Part shown: positions 7,513 through 14,488 of the stretch, in pieces | How positions within the stretch are numbered: position 1 is the first letter of the stretch | Layout: each line of letters starts with the position of its first letter | DNA from: an uncultured Peptococcaceae bacterium | GTDB taxonomy: Bacteria; Bacillota; Desulfotomaculia; Desulfotomaculales; Desulfallaceae | DNA: 14,912 bases | Assembly (NCBI GenBank): GCA_913064925.1 | Contig: CAJYBN010000047.1 | Location: 1 to 14,912, forward strand | Reading direction: 5' to 3' | Translations under genes and position numbers: made by a program | The notes under the pieces: generated by a model | What the model was told of the DNA's origin: nothing | Database searches by the model: none | What the model saw: only the letters and a program-made list of their open reading frames with translations

Positions 7513-8634
7513 TTGTCGACAATAAACGAAATAAGCTCACTGGTGCGGGGCATGTCCGGTCATCCCCGCATTGTTTTTGATCGCCTGTTCGAGATAAGGG
7601 AATACACGGGCCGGCTGGTGCTGCCCGAGGAGATGCGCGGCTGGGTGGAGCAGAAGTTTGGGGACCGGGCGGCGGTGGAAAGCCAGCGCATCGTCAAGGT
7701 CACCAACCGGGTGACCCTGGAGGGCACCCTGTTCAACAGCTTGCGGGGCAGGCGCCCCATGTCCCGGGGGGTGAACAAGCTGTTGGCCGAGCTGGTTGAA
7801 GAGCACCGCCTGGGCTGCACCTTTTGCCGCGCCGAAGAAAAAACCCCCGCCGACATCTTCGGCCGCCTGCACGGCCCGGGGGTGGTTACCGCGGCCAACG
7901 TGGCCAAGTACGACCGCTGGCACGGGCTGATCATTCCCGCGGAGCACGACCCGCTGCACTTTGACGCCGGCCGGGTGGCGGATTACTTCGACCTGGCGGG
8001 CCGCTGGATACGCCGGGTGCTGCAGGAGGCCGCGCGGGAAGGAGACGCCGGGCTCCACTACCCCTTTTTACTGTGGAACTGCCTGTGGCCCGCCGGCTCG
8101 TCGGTGGTACACGGGCACCTGCAGGTCACCGTCACCGAAGGCGGTCACTACCCCCGCATTGAGCAGCTGCGCCGGGCGGCGGCCGCCTACCGGGAACGCT
8201 ACGCCGCCAACTATTTCGAGGACCTTTTTTTGGTGCACCGCAGCCTGGGGCTGGTTTCGGAGGAGAAGGAAGCCCGCATATTCGCTTCCCTTACGCCCGT
8301 GAAGGAGAAAGAAATCTGGATCCTGCTGCCAGGTGCGGCGGGCGCGGCTGAGCTGGACAACCTGGCCCTGCTGGGACGGGCGGTGGGCCGGGTACTGGTA
8401 TACCTGCGGGAAACTGGCACCACCAGCTTCAATGTAGCCGTTTACCTGCCCCCACCGGGGCCTGCCCCCGAAAGCTGGGCGGGGTTCCCGCTGCTGGCCC
8501 GGGTGGTGGACCGGGGCGATGCGCTGGGGCGCACGGCGGATTTCGGCGGCATGGAGCTATACGCCGCCTCAGTGGTGGCCACCGACCCCTTCCTGCTGGC
8601 CGGGCAGATGCGGGAACACCTGGGGGCAGAATAA
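7513..8634 (+). CDS. GalT-like / HIT-superfamily nucleotidyltransferase-like protein
   Basis: This 373-residue protein resembles galactose-1-phosphate uridylyltransferases. It has a CTFC pair (Cys102 and Cys105, probably zinc ligands), the segment YDRWHGLIIPAEHDPLHF, and SSVVHGHLQV. The last contains H-x-H-x-Q (His200, His202, Gln204), with His202 placed as the nucleotidylated histidine of the GalT branch. Overall similarity to true GalT seems low, and no galK or galE lies nearby, so a galactose role is not indicated. It starts with TTG 7513, 8 bases behind a very strong site, GGAGGAGAGGGG (7493-7504), located in the end of treT. The one-base gap implies co-translation with treT. Likely roles are uridylyl/adenylyl transfer to, or phosphorolysis of, an NDP-sugar; Ap4A-phosphorylase-like activity is an alternative. 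It is the last gene of the cluster. Confidence 0.7.
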   Translation: MSTINEISSLVRGMSGHPRIVFDRLFEIREYTGRLVLPEEMRGWVEQKFGDRAAVESQRIVKVTNRVTLEGTLFNSLRGRRPMSRGVNKLLAELVEEHRLGCTFCRAEEKTPADIFGRLHGPGVVTAANVAKYDRWHGLIIPAEHDPLHFDAGRVADYFDLAGRWIRRVLQEAAREGDAGLHYPFLLWNCLWPAGSSVVHGHLQVTVTEGGHYPRIEQLRRAAAAYRERYAANYFEDLFLVHRSLGLVSEEKEARIFASLTPVKEKEIWILLPGAAGAAELDNLALLGRAVGRVLVYLRETGTTSFNVAVYLPPPGPAPESWAGFPLLARVVDRGDALGRTADFGGMELYAASVVATDPFLLAGQMREHLGAE

Positions 8635-8668
8635 GCATTTTACTTTCGGAGATAAAGGAGATAGCTGG

Positions 8669-8722
8669 TTGACTGGTGATGGTAGATTAACAACCGGCCC
8701 GGCGCCAATTGCCGGGCCGTAA
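8669..8722 (+). other. micro-ORF with strong SD after the trehalose cluster
   Basis: AAAGGAG at 8654-8660 is followed 8 bases later by TTG, opening a 17-codon frame that ends with TAA at 8720-8722, exactly at the foot of the hairpin at 8695-8719. The good SD spacing is visible. Whether it is translated is unknown; it may be the remnant start of a lost gene. Confidence 0.2.
8695..8719. terminator. GC-rich hairpin, probable terminator between convergent genes
   Basis: A perfect 9-bp stem CGGCCCGGC (8695-8703) / GCCGGGCCG (8711-8719) has a 7-base loop. On the plus strand the tail is TAAATTTGCTC and on the minus strand GTTGTTAATC, both only weakly T-rich. It sits between the end of the trehalose cluster and the end of the convergent DUF2007 gene, the expected place for a bidirectional terminator. 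Confidence 0.55.
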
Positions 8723-8820
8723 ATTTGCTCCTGAGCTTTGCAAGAGTTGTTACCCCGCGCTCCGTATGTCGTTCGCTCCAGGAAACGGAAGCACCTATAA
8801 TTTATTTACCAACAGCCCCA

Positions 8821-8853
8821 CCGGCGCATTAAAAGCCGGATTTTCCTTTTTTT
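8821..8853 (+). terminator. weak secondary terminator-like hairpin
   Basis: A 5-bp stem CCGGC / GCCGG with a 9-base loop is followed by a T-rich run (ATTTTCC then a run of T). It could back up the hairpin at 8695-8719 for plus-strand transcripts. The T run also encodes, on the other strand, the lysine-rich C-terminus of the DUF2007 protein, so the resemblance may be accidental. Confidence 0.3.
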
Positions 8854-9071
8854 ACCTCCCGCAGCAGCGCCCTGGCTTTTTCCAGGTCCCTTTCCCGTAC
8901 CGCCACTTGTACCCCGCCGATGGATACTGGCGTGTACATGGTGGAACGCTCGTGGAAAATAAAGGACTCGATGCCCTCGCTGGCCAGCAGCCCCCGGAAA
9001 ACATGGGCTTCGTTGGGGTACAGGAAGCTGGCCGCCACCACCGGCCGGTTGTTTCGCTCGTTCTTGCCCAT
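8829..9071 (-). CDS. DUF2007-family protein (putative signal transducing protein)
   Basis: This small protein of 80 residues has the DUF2007 layout: a beta strand (VVAASFLYP), a helix with NEAHVFRGLLASEGIESFIF, a glycine-containing strand (IGGVQVAVRE) and a final helix (RDLEKARALLREV) with a lysine-rich tail. The family is annotated only as a putative prokaryotic signal transducing protein; no activity is established that I can name. The start is ATG at 9071 (minus strand), 8 bases behind GGAGG. The frame is open further upstream, but that extension has no SD and unusual composition. It is monocistronic, with its own promoter at 9135-9163, and converges on the trehalose cluster. No membrane segment is seen. 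Confidence 0.8.
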   Translation of the reverse strand: MGKNERNNRPVVAASFLYPNEAHVFRGLLASEGIESFIFHERSTMYTPVSIGGVQVAVRERDLEKARALLREVKKGKSGF

Positions 9072-9134
9072 GGGTCGTTCCTCCGTTTTTTTGCTTCTCG
9101 CTGCGTGCCGCTGCAGCGCGTGACTGTTACAAAC

Positions 9135-9163
9135 ATCATAACCGAAAACCACTGGCGAGGCAA
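9135..9163 (-). promoter_or_regulatory. sigma-A type promoter for the DUF2007 gene
   Basis: On the minus strand TTGCCT (plus coordinates 9158-9163) lies 17 bp before TATGAT (9135-9140), with an A/T run just upstream. Transcription would start near 9128, giving a leader of about 57 bases to the ATG at 9071. Confidence 0.55.
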
Positions 9164-9200
9164 AAAAAAAGCGGGAAGTAAACCGCCGGAATTATCTACC

Positions 9201-9300
9201 GCGTGAAGGCGCTCCCTGCACCGGTCGCATGCAATCTGCTGCGGGCGAAGACGCTCTTTGCACCGGTCGCATGTAACCTGCCGCGGTAAAAGGCGCGTCC
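9201..9300. repeat. imperfect ~42-bp tandem repeat, two and a half copies
   Basis: Units begin near 9201, 9241 and 9283. The first two share the identical 15-base core TGCACCGGTCGCATG at 9217-9231 and 9259-9273, offset 42 bases, with similar flanks (GCG..GAAG.CGCTC before, AACCTGC/AATCTGC after). The third unit is partial. It lies in the intergenic space between the two small minus-strand genes and has no evident coding role. Confidence 0.6.
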
Positions 9301-9355
9301 CGGCATCGTCTATATGGGGAAAATTACCGTTGCCGCGGGCCGTTTTTCGTGTTAT

Positions 9356-9583
9356 TTACCTTTTATGTTCCGGTTTACGAATGAACATGGGCAATACTTG
9401 GGTATGGAAGGTCTCCAGCCCCGCGTGGATGCTGTTTACGGCTTCGCGCATGGAATTGATGGCCTGACTCAGGGTATTCAGTTTGCCGTCCGGGTCGGGT
9501 GTGCTGGCGGCCAGCAGCAGCATGAAGGTTACCAGTGGATCGGCGACATATTTATTCTGATCGGGTTTATTCTGATCGGGCAT
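9356..9583 (-). CDS. small protein of unknown function (75 residues)
   Basis: I do not recognise this protein. It begins with a charged, duplicated PDQNKPDQNK segment. A short hydrophobic stretch follows (PLVTFMLLLAAS, too short to be a confident membrane span), then a probably helical region with LNTLSQAINSMREAVNSI and a basic end (RKPEHKR). A real gene is supported by AAAAGGAGG at 9596-9604 and by its position divergent from argC. The start ATG at 9583 is 12 bases from that site, while another ATG at 9590 is 5 bases away but opens only a 7-codon frame. No terminator was recognised downstream. It shares the upstream region carrying the ArgR operator, so arginine-linked control is possible but unproven. 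Confidence 0.55.
   Translation of the reverse strand: MPDQNKPDQNKYVADPLVTFMLLLAASTPDPDGKLNTLSQAINSMREAVNSIHAGLETFHTQVLPMFIRKPEHKR
9551..9580. repeat. perfect 15-bp tandem duplication
   Basis: The 15-mer TTTATTCTGATCGGG occurs twice, back to back (9551-9565 and 9566-9580). It lies in frame in the N-terminus of the minus-strand small gene and encodes PDQNK twice, so it changes protein length without a frameshift. Confidence 0.9.
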
Positions 9584-9656
9584 TATGCATACTCGCCTCC
9601 TTTTGCTTCTTTACAGTAATTTATGAAATTCACCTGCGGTATGTGCATGATAGGCT

Positions 9657-9694
9657 ATTGTATTTTTATACAACCATATGTATAATTATTATAT
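9657..9694. promoter_or_regulatory. tandem ARG boxes: ArgR/AhrC operator
   Basis: Box 1 (9657-9674) contains TTGTATTTTTATACAA, a perfect palindrome of 6-bp arms around TTTT. It fits the ARG-box pattern TGnAT-WWWW-ATnCA. Box 2 (9677-9694) has TGTAT-AATT-AT and then departs from the pattern at the final CA. The two 18-bp boxes are 2 bp apart, like known pairs bound by hexameric ArgR. Box 1 covers the -35 and box 2 the -10 of the argC promoter, so binding would block transcription when arginine is high. Confidence 0.75.
9658..9686 (+). promoter_or_regulatory. sigma-A type promoter of the arg operon
   Basis: A perfect -10 TATAAT (9681-9686) is preceded by a 17-bp spacer and TTGTAT (9658-9663, 3 of 6 matches to TTGACA). 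Transcription would start near 9693, about 26 bases before the argC start. The elements are embedded in the ARG boxes. Confidence 0.7.
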
Positions 9695-9718
9695 TGTGAA
9701 ACACGGGAGGGTTGATGG

Positions 9719-10762
9719 GTGAAAATAAAAGCAGGCATAATCGGCGCAACGGGTTATGCGGGTGCGGAGCTGGTACGCATTCTTTCCGCCCACCCGCAGG
9801 TCGAGCTGGTGGCGCTGTGCACGCAGAGCTACGGGGGCAAGGCTTTCTGCGAGGTTTACCCGTATTTATATAAACACGTTTTTTCCTACTGCCGTGAATT
9901 GGACCTGCCTGCCCTGGCGGAGGAGGCCGACGTGGTTTTCACGGCCCTGCCGCACGGGCACGCCGCGCCGCTGGCCCGGGAAGTGCTGGGGCGGGGCAAA
10001 AAATTCATCGATCTAGGGGCGGACTTTCGCTTCCGGCGCCGGGAAGTTTACGAGCAGTGGTATAAGGTGGAGCACACCGCTCCGGAATTGCTGGAACAGG
10101 CGGTATACGGGCTGCCTGAGATTCACCGGGAAAAGATACGCGGGGCCTCTCTGGTGGCCAACCCGGGCTGTTACCCCACCAGCGTCATTTTAGCGCTGGC
10201 GCCGCTGCTGCGGCACGGCTTGGTGGATGCCGGGACGGTTGTGGCGGACAGCAAGTCCGGCGTTTCCGGTGCGGGCCGGGGCTTGTCTCTGGGCACTCAT
10301 TTCAGCGAGGTGAACGAAAACTTCCGCGCCTATAACGTGGGGGTGCACCGGCACACGCCGGAAATCGAGCAGGAGCTGAGCGAGCTGGCGGGGGAAGAGG
10401 TGGTGATATCCTTCACCCCGCACCTGACGCCCATGAATAGGGGTATTCTCAGCACCGTTTACGCTTCGCTGAAGCGGGAAATGACGCTGGAGCAGGTGCG
10501 CTCCGTGTACGAGGAATACTATCGCAACGAATTTTTCGTGCGGCTGCTGCCCCCCGGCATACTGCCCCAAACCAAAGCGGTGGCCGGGTCCAACCACTGC
10601 GACATTGTACCCGTGGTGGACCCGCGCACCGGCCGCGTGGTGGTGCTGTCGGCCATCGACAACCTGGTGAAGGGAGCGGCGGGGCAGGCCGTGCAAAATA
10701 TGAACCTGATGTTTGGGCTGCCCGAGACCACGGGTCTCGACAGGCCGGGGCTGTACCCGTAG
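9719..10762 (+). CDS. argC: N-acetyl-gamma-glutamyl-phosphate reductase
   Basis: This 347-residue enzyme carries out the NADPH-dependent reduction of N-acetylglutamyl phosphate to the semialdehyde, the third step of the acetylated ornithine pathway. It opens with the dinucleotide-binding loop GATGYAGAELVR (Gly9-Gly15). The catalytic cysteine is in NPGCYPTS (Cys151). TPHLTPMNRGIL and the C-terminal DNLVKGAAGQAVQNMN are typical of the family. The start is GTG 9719, 7 bases behind GGGAGGG; the ATG at 9715 is out of frame. It is the first gene of the operon, directly under the ArgR-controlled promoter. About 120 bases separate it from argJ, partly a duplicate of its own 3' end. Confidence 0.97.
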   Translation: MKIKAGIIGATGYAGAELVRILSAHPQVELVALCTQSYGGKAFCEVYPYLYKHVFSYCRELDLPALAEEADVVFTALPHGHAAPLAREVLGRGKKFIDLGADFRFRRREVYEQWYKVEHTAPELLEQAVYGLPEIHREKIRGASLVANPGCYPTSVILALAPLLRHGLVDAGTVVADSKSGVSGAGRGLSLGTHFSEVNENFRAYNVGVHRHTPEIEQELSELAGEEVVISFTPHLTPMNRGILSTVYASLKREMTLEQVRSVYEEYYRNEFFVRLLPPGILPQTKAVAGSNHCDIVPVVDPRTGRVVVLSAIDNLVKGAAGQAVQNMNLMFGLPETTGLDRPGLYP

Positions 10763-10839
10763 GGGGCTGCTGTGCCAGTAGCGGGTGCTTAAAACCGCAG
10801 GGGGTACTACACCACTTACGGGGCCGTACCCGTAGGGGG
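10747..10839 (+). repeat. duplicated argC 3' end
   Basis: GTACCCGTAGGGGG, including the argC stop codon, occurs at 10753-10766 and again at 10826-10839, 73 bases apart. The flanking GGGGC is also shared, giving about 20 bases with one mismatch. A shorter related piece (CCGCAGGGGGTAC) lies between the two. The second copy is noncoding. Confidence 0.65.
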
Positions 10840-10883
10840 TGCCGGCGCAAAAACTAGCCAATTATCAGTAGGAGGAAAGACAC

Positions 10884-12098
10884 ATGTCGGTAACAACCAT
10901 ACACAACGTGCCCGGCGGGGTTACGGCCCCCCGGGGATTTACCGCCGCCGGGGTGGCGGCGGGGATCAAAAACGGCAAGAAGGACATGGCCCTGCTGTGT
11001 GCGGACCGGGAAGCGGCGGCGGCGGGGGTGTTCACCACCAACCGGGTCAAGGCGGCGCCGGTGCTGGTAACCATGGAGCACCTGCGGTCCGGCCGGGCCA
11101 GGGCCGTGGTGATGAACAGCGGTAACGCCAACGCCTGCAACGGAATACGGGGCGTGGAGGACGCCCGGGCCATGGCCGCCGCTGTTGGCGAGCTGCTGAA
11201 CGTGCCGGCCGAGCAGGTTTTGGTGGCCTCCACCGGCGTGATCGGGCAGCCGCTGCCCATGGACCGGGTGCTGGCCGGCATCCGGCGGGCCGCCGCCGAG
11301 CTGAGCCGCGCGGGCGGGGCTGATGCCGCCGCGGCCATTATGACCACCGATACTTTTACCAAGGAAGCGGCGGTGCGGGTGGAACTGGGCGGCGCCGGGG
11401 TTACCATAGGGGGCATGGCCAAGGGGTCGGGCATGATCCACCCCAACATGGCCACCATGCTCTGCTTCATCACCACCGACGCGGCCATAACGCCGGCCAT
11501 GCTGAAAAAGGCGCTGGCGGCGGTCGTGGACTGTACCTTTAACATGATCACCGTGGACGGCGACACCAGCACCAACGACATGGCGCTGGCCCTGGCCGGC
11601 GGCGCGGCCGGCAACCGCCTGGTGGACGCCGAGGGACCGGACTTCGCCGCCTTCTGCGCGGCGCTGGAACAAGTATGCCGCAGGCTGGCCGTGGATATCG
11701 CCCGGGACGGCGAGGGCGCCACCAAGCTGCTGGAAGTGCGGGTGCAGGGCGCCCGCAGCCGGCGGGACGCCAGGCTGGCCGCCCGGGCGGTGGCGGCGTC
11801 CAACCTGGTCAAAACGGCGGTATTCGGCGAGGACGCCAACTGGGGCCGGGTGCTCTGCGCCGCGGGCTACTCGGGCGCCGAGTTCAACCCGGATATGGTG
11901 GACATATTCATCGGCGACGTTAAAGTGGCGGAAAACGGCGGCTCGCTGCCCTTCAGTGAGGAACGGGCAGCCGGCGTGCTGGCCCGCGACCACGTAATCA
12001 TCACCCTGGATTTCAAAAGCGGGGACTGCGCCGCCACCGCCTGGGGCTGCGACCTCACCTACGACTACGTCCGCATCAACGGCTCCTACCGCACCTAA
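10884..12098 (+). CDS. argJ: bifunctional glutamate N-acetyltransferase / ornithine acetyltransferase
   Basis: This 404-residue member of the ArgJ (Ntn-fold) family moves the acetyl group from N-acetylornithine to glutamate and, in bifunctional forms, also uses acetyl-CoA. The self-cleavage site is in KGSGMIHPNMATML, with Thr191 as the nucleophile that becomes the N-terminus of the beta chain. TTNRVKAAPV and NSGNANACNG near the N-terminus and EDANWGRVL near the C-terminus are further family marks. The start ATG 10884 lies 8 bases behind GGAGG (10871-10875). Whether it is mono- or bifunctional cannot be decided by eye; no argA or argE is in the window. A pair of 84-bp repeats begins 5 bases after the stop. 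Confidence 0.97.
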   Translation: MSVTTIHNVPGGVTAPRGFTAAGVAAGIKNGKKDMALLCADREAAAAGVFTTNRVKAAPVLVTMEHLRSGRARAVVMNSGNANACNGIRGVEDARAMAAAVGELLNVPAEQVLVASTGVIGQPLPMDRVLAGIRRAAAELSRAGGADAAAAIMTTDTFTKEAAVRVELGGAGVTIGGMAKGSGMIHPNMATMLCFITTDAAITPAMLKKALAAVVDCTFNMITVDGDTSTNDMALALAGGAAGNRLVDAEGPDFAAFCAALEQVCRRLAVDIARDGEGATKLLEVRVQGARSRRDARLAARAVAASNLVKTAVFGEDANWGRVLCAAGYSGAEFNPDMVDIFIGDVKVAENGGSLPFSEERAAGVLARDHVIITLDFKSGDCAATAWGCDLTYDYVRINGSYRT

Positions 12099-12103
12099 GC
12101 CAG

Positions 12104-12271
12104 GGGGTCAGGCCTTGAATAAGTGCAATAACTATTTCTTCCTAATATACTGATAATGTGGTTAGGAAATTAGTTGAGACCTGACCCGGGGTCAGGCCTT
12201 GAATAAGTGTAATAACTGCCTATTCCCTATATATTGATAATATAGTTAGGAAAATAGTTGAGGCCTGACCC
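12104..12271. repeat. two tandem 84-bp hairpin-forming repeats (REP/MITE-like)
   Basis: Units 12104-12187 and 12188-12271 have equal length and differ at about 12 of 84 positions by manual alignment. Each has inverted ends: GGGTCAGG...CCTGACCC in unit 1, and in unit 2 a perfect 12-bp pairing GGGGTCAGGCCT (12188-12199) / AGGCCTGACCCC (12261-12272). Inner arms (AACTATTTC..TTCCTAA against TTAGGAAATTAGTT) pair imperfectly. The units are AT-rich inside, unlike the GC-rich flanks. They carry no ORF and abut the argB ribosome binding site. The form suggests a REP or nonautonomous transposon-derived sequence. Confidence 0.8.
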
Positions 12272-12293
12272 CGGGGGAGAGGGGGGATGTGTT

Positions 12294-13181
12294 GTGTTGA
12301 GTGCGATGGAGAAGGCGGCCATCCTGGTGGAGGCCCTGCCTTACATTAAGAAGTTTTACGGCAAGACGGTGGTTATCAAATACGGCGGCCACGCCATGCT
12401 GAACTGCGAGCTGAAAAAGGCGGTGCTCACCGACGCCGTGCTGATGAAGTACGTGGGCATGCACCCCGTCATCGTGCACGGCGGGGGACCGGAAATTTCC
12501 GGCATGTTGAAGAAACTGGGCAAGGAAACCAGTTTCGTGGGCGGCCTGCGGGTCACCGACGCCGAAACCATGGAAATTGCCCAGATGGTGCTGGTGGGCA
12601 AGATCAACAAGGACATCGTGGGCATGATCAACGAAATTGGCGGCAACGCCGTGGGCCTGTCCGGCAAGGACGGCAACCTGCTGGTGGCTGAGAAGAAAAT
12701 GGGGCGCGTGCGCACCCCCGACGGCAACGAGGAGATGGTGGACATCGGCCAGGTGGGGGAGGTGCGCCAGGTTAACCCCGGCATAGTTTCTACCGTGCTG
12801 CGGGAGGGTTACATCCCCGTGGTGGCGCCGGTAGCGGTGGGCGAGGGCGGCCAGAGCTACAACGTCAACGCCGATAGCGCAGCCGGGGCGCTGGCGGTGG
12901 CCCTCAATGCCCATAAACTGATCATCCTCACCGATGTGGAAGGCATCCTGGCAGACCGCAGCGACAAGAGTTCCTTAATCTCCACGGTTACCCTGGACGA
13001 GGTGCCCGGTCTTGTGGAGCGGGGCGTCATAGACGGGGGCATGATCCCCAAGGTGGAGTGCTGCGCGGCTGCCCTGCGGGGGGGGGTGGAGACCACTCAC
13101 ATCCTGGACGGGCGCGTGCCGCATTCCATCCTGCTGGAGGTGTTCACCGACCGGGGCGTGGGCACCATGGTTATCAAGTGA
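12294..13181 (+). CDS. argB: acetylglutamate kinase
   Basis: This 295-residue amino-acid kinase phosphorylates N-acetylglutamate, the second pathway step. Seen are KYGGHAM (Lys29), VHGGGPEIS, GLSGKDGNLL, NVNADSAAGALAVAL, LTDVEGI and GMIPKVECC, all in normal order. An N-terminal helix (MEKAAILVEALPYIKKFYG) precedes the first strand; in this family such an extension goes with hexameric, arginine-inhibited enzymes, so feedback inhibition is likely. I chose GTG 12294, 7 bases after the purine run at 12273-12286, because it gives the family-like start MLSAMEKA. TTG 12297 is possible, and ATG 12306 is too far from the site. The 84-bp repeats end immediately upstream of that binding site, an unusual setting for its translation. 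Confidence 0.96.
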   Translation: MLSAMEKAAILVEALPYIKKFYGKTVVIKYGGHAMLNCELKKAVLTDAVLMKYVGMHPVIVHGGGPEISGMLKKLGKETSFVGGLRVTDAETMEIAQMVLVGKINKDIVGMINEIGGNAVGLSGKDGNLLVAEKKMGRVRTPDGNEEMVDIGQVGEVRQVNPGIVSTVLREGYIPVVAPVAVGEGGQSYNVNADSAAGALAVALNAHKLIILTDVEGILADRSDKSSLISTVTLDEVPGLVERGVIDGGMIPKVECCAAALRGGVETTHILDGRVPHSILLEVFTDRGVGTMVIK

Positions 13182-13268
13182 TCAACCAATAAGGGACAAT
13201 TAAGCCACTCTTTACCCGTTAATTATGCGCTGGCGCTTGAAGGACACCCATGGTTATCATGGTTATCA
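13167..13268 (+). repeat. ATGGTTATCA repeats at and after the argB end
   Basis: The 10-mer ATGGTTATCA occurs at 13167-13176 (last codons of argB), 13250-13259 and 13259-13268, the last two sharing one base. The first and third are each followed shortly by ATAAGGG, so the spacer before argD seems to contain a copy of the argB 3' end. The rest of the 107-base spacer shows no promoter or terminator that I can support. Confidence 0.6.
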
Positions 13269-13288
13269 ATTTATAAGGGGGCTTGGCG

Positions 13289-14484
<1,196 letters not shown>

Positions 14485-14488
<4 letters not shown>

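Noticed and set aside
9201..9300. CRISPR array
   Set aside because: Only two and a half imperfect units with no unique spacers, and no cas genes in the window.
10854..11993. Long antisense open frame of 379 codons opposite argJ
   Set aside because: GC-rich DNA with biased third positions yields long antisense frames; argJ motifs are intact on the plus strand and the antisense product has no recognisable domain or SD.
12116..12130. TTGAATAAGTGCAAT within the 84-bp repeat as an ARG box
   Set aside because: The half-sites are spaced one base wrong and the right half does not match; the similarity seems accidental.
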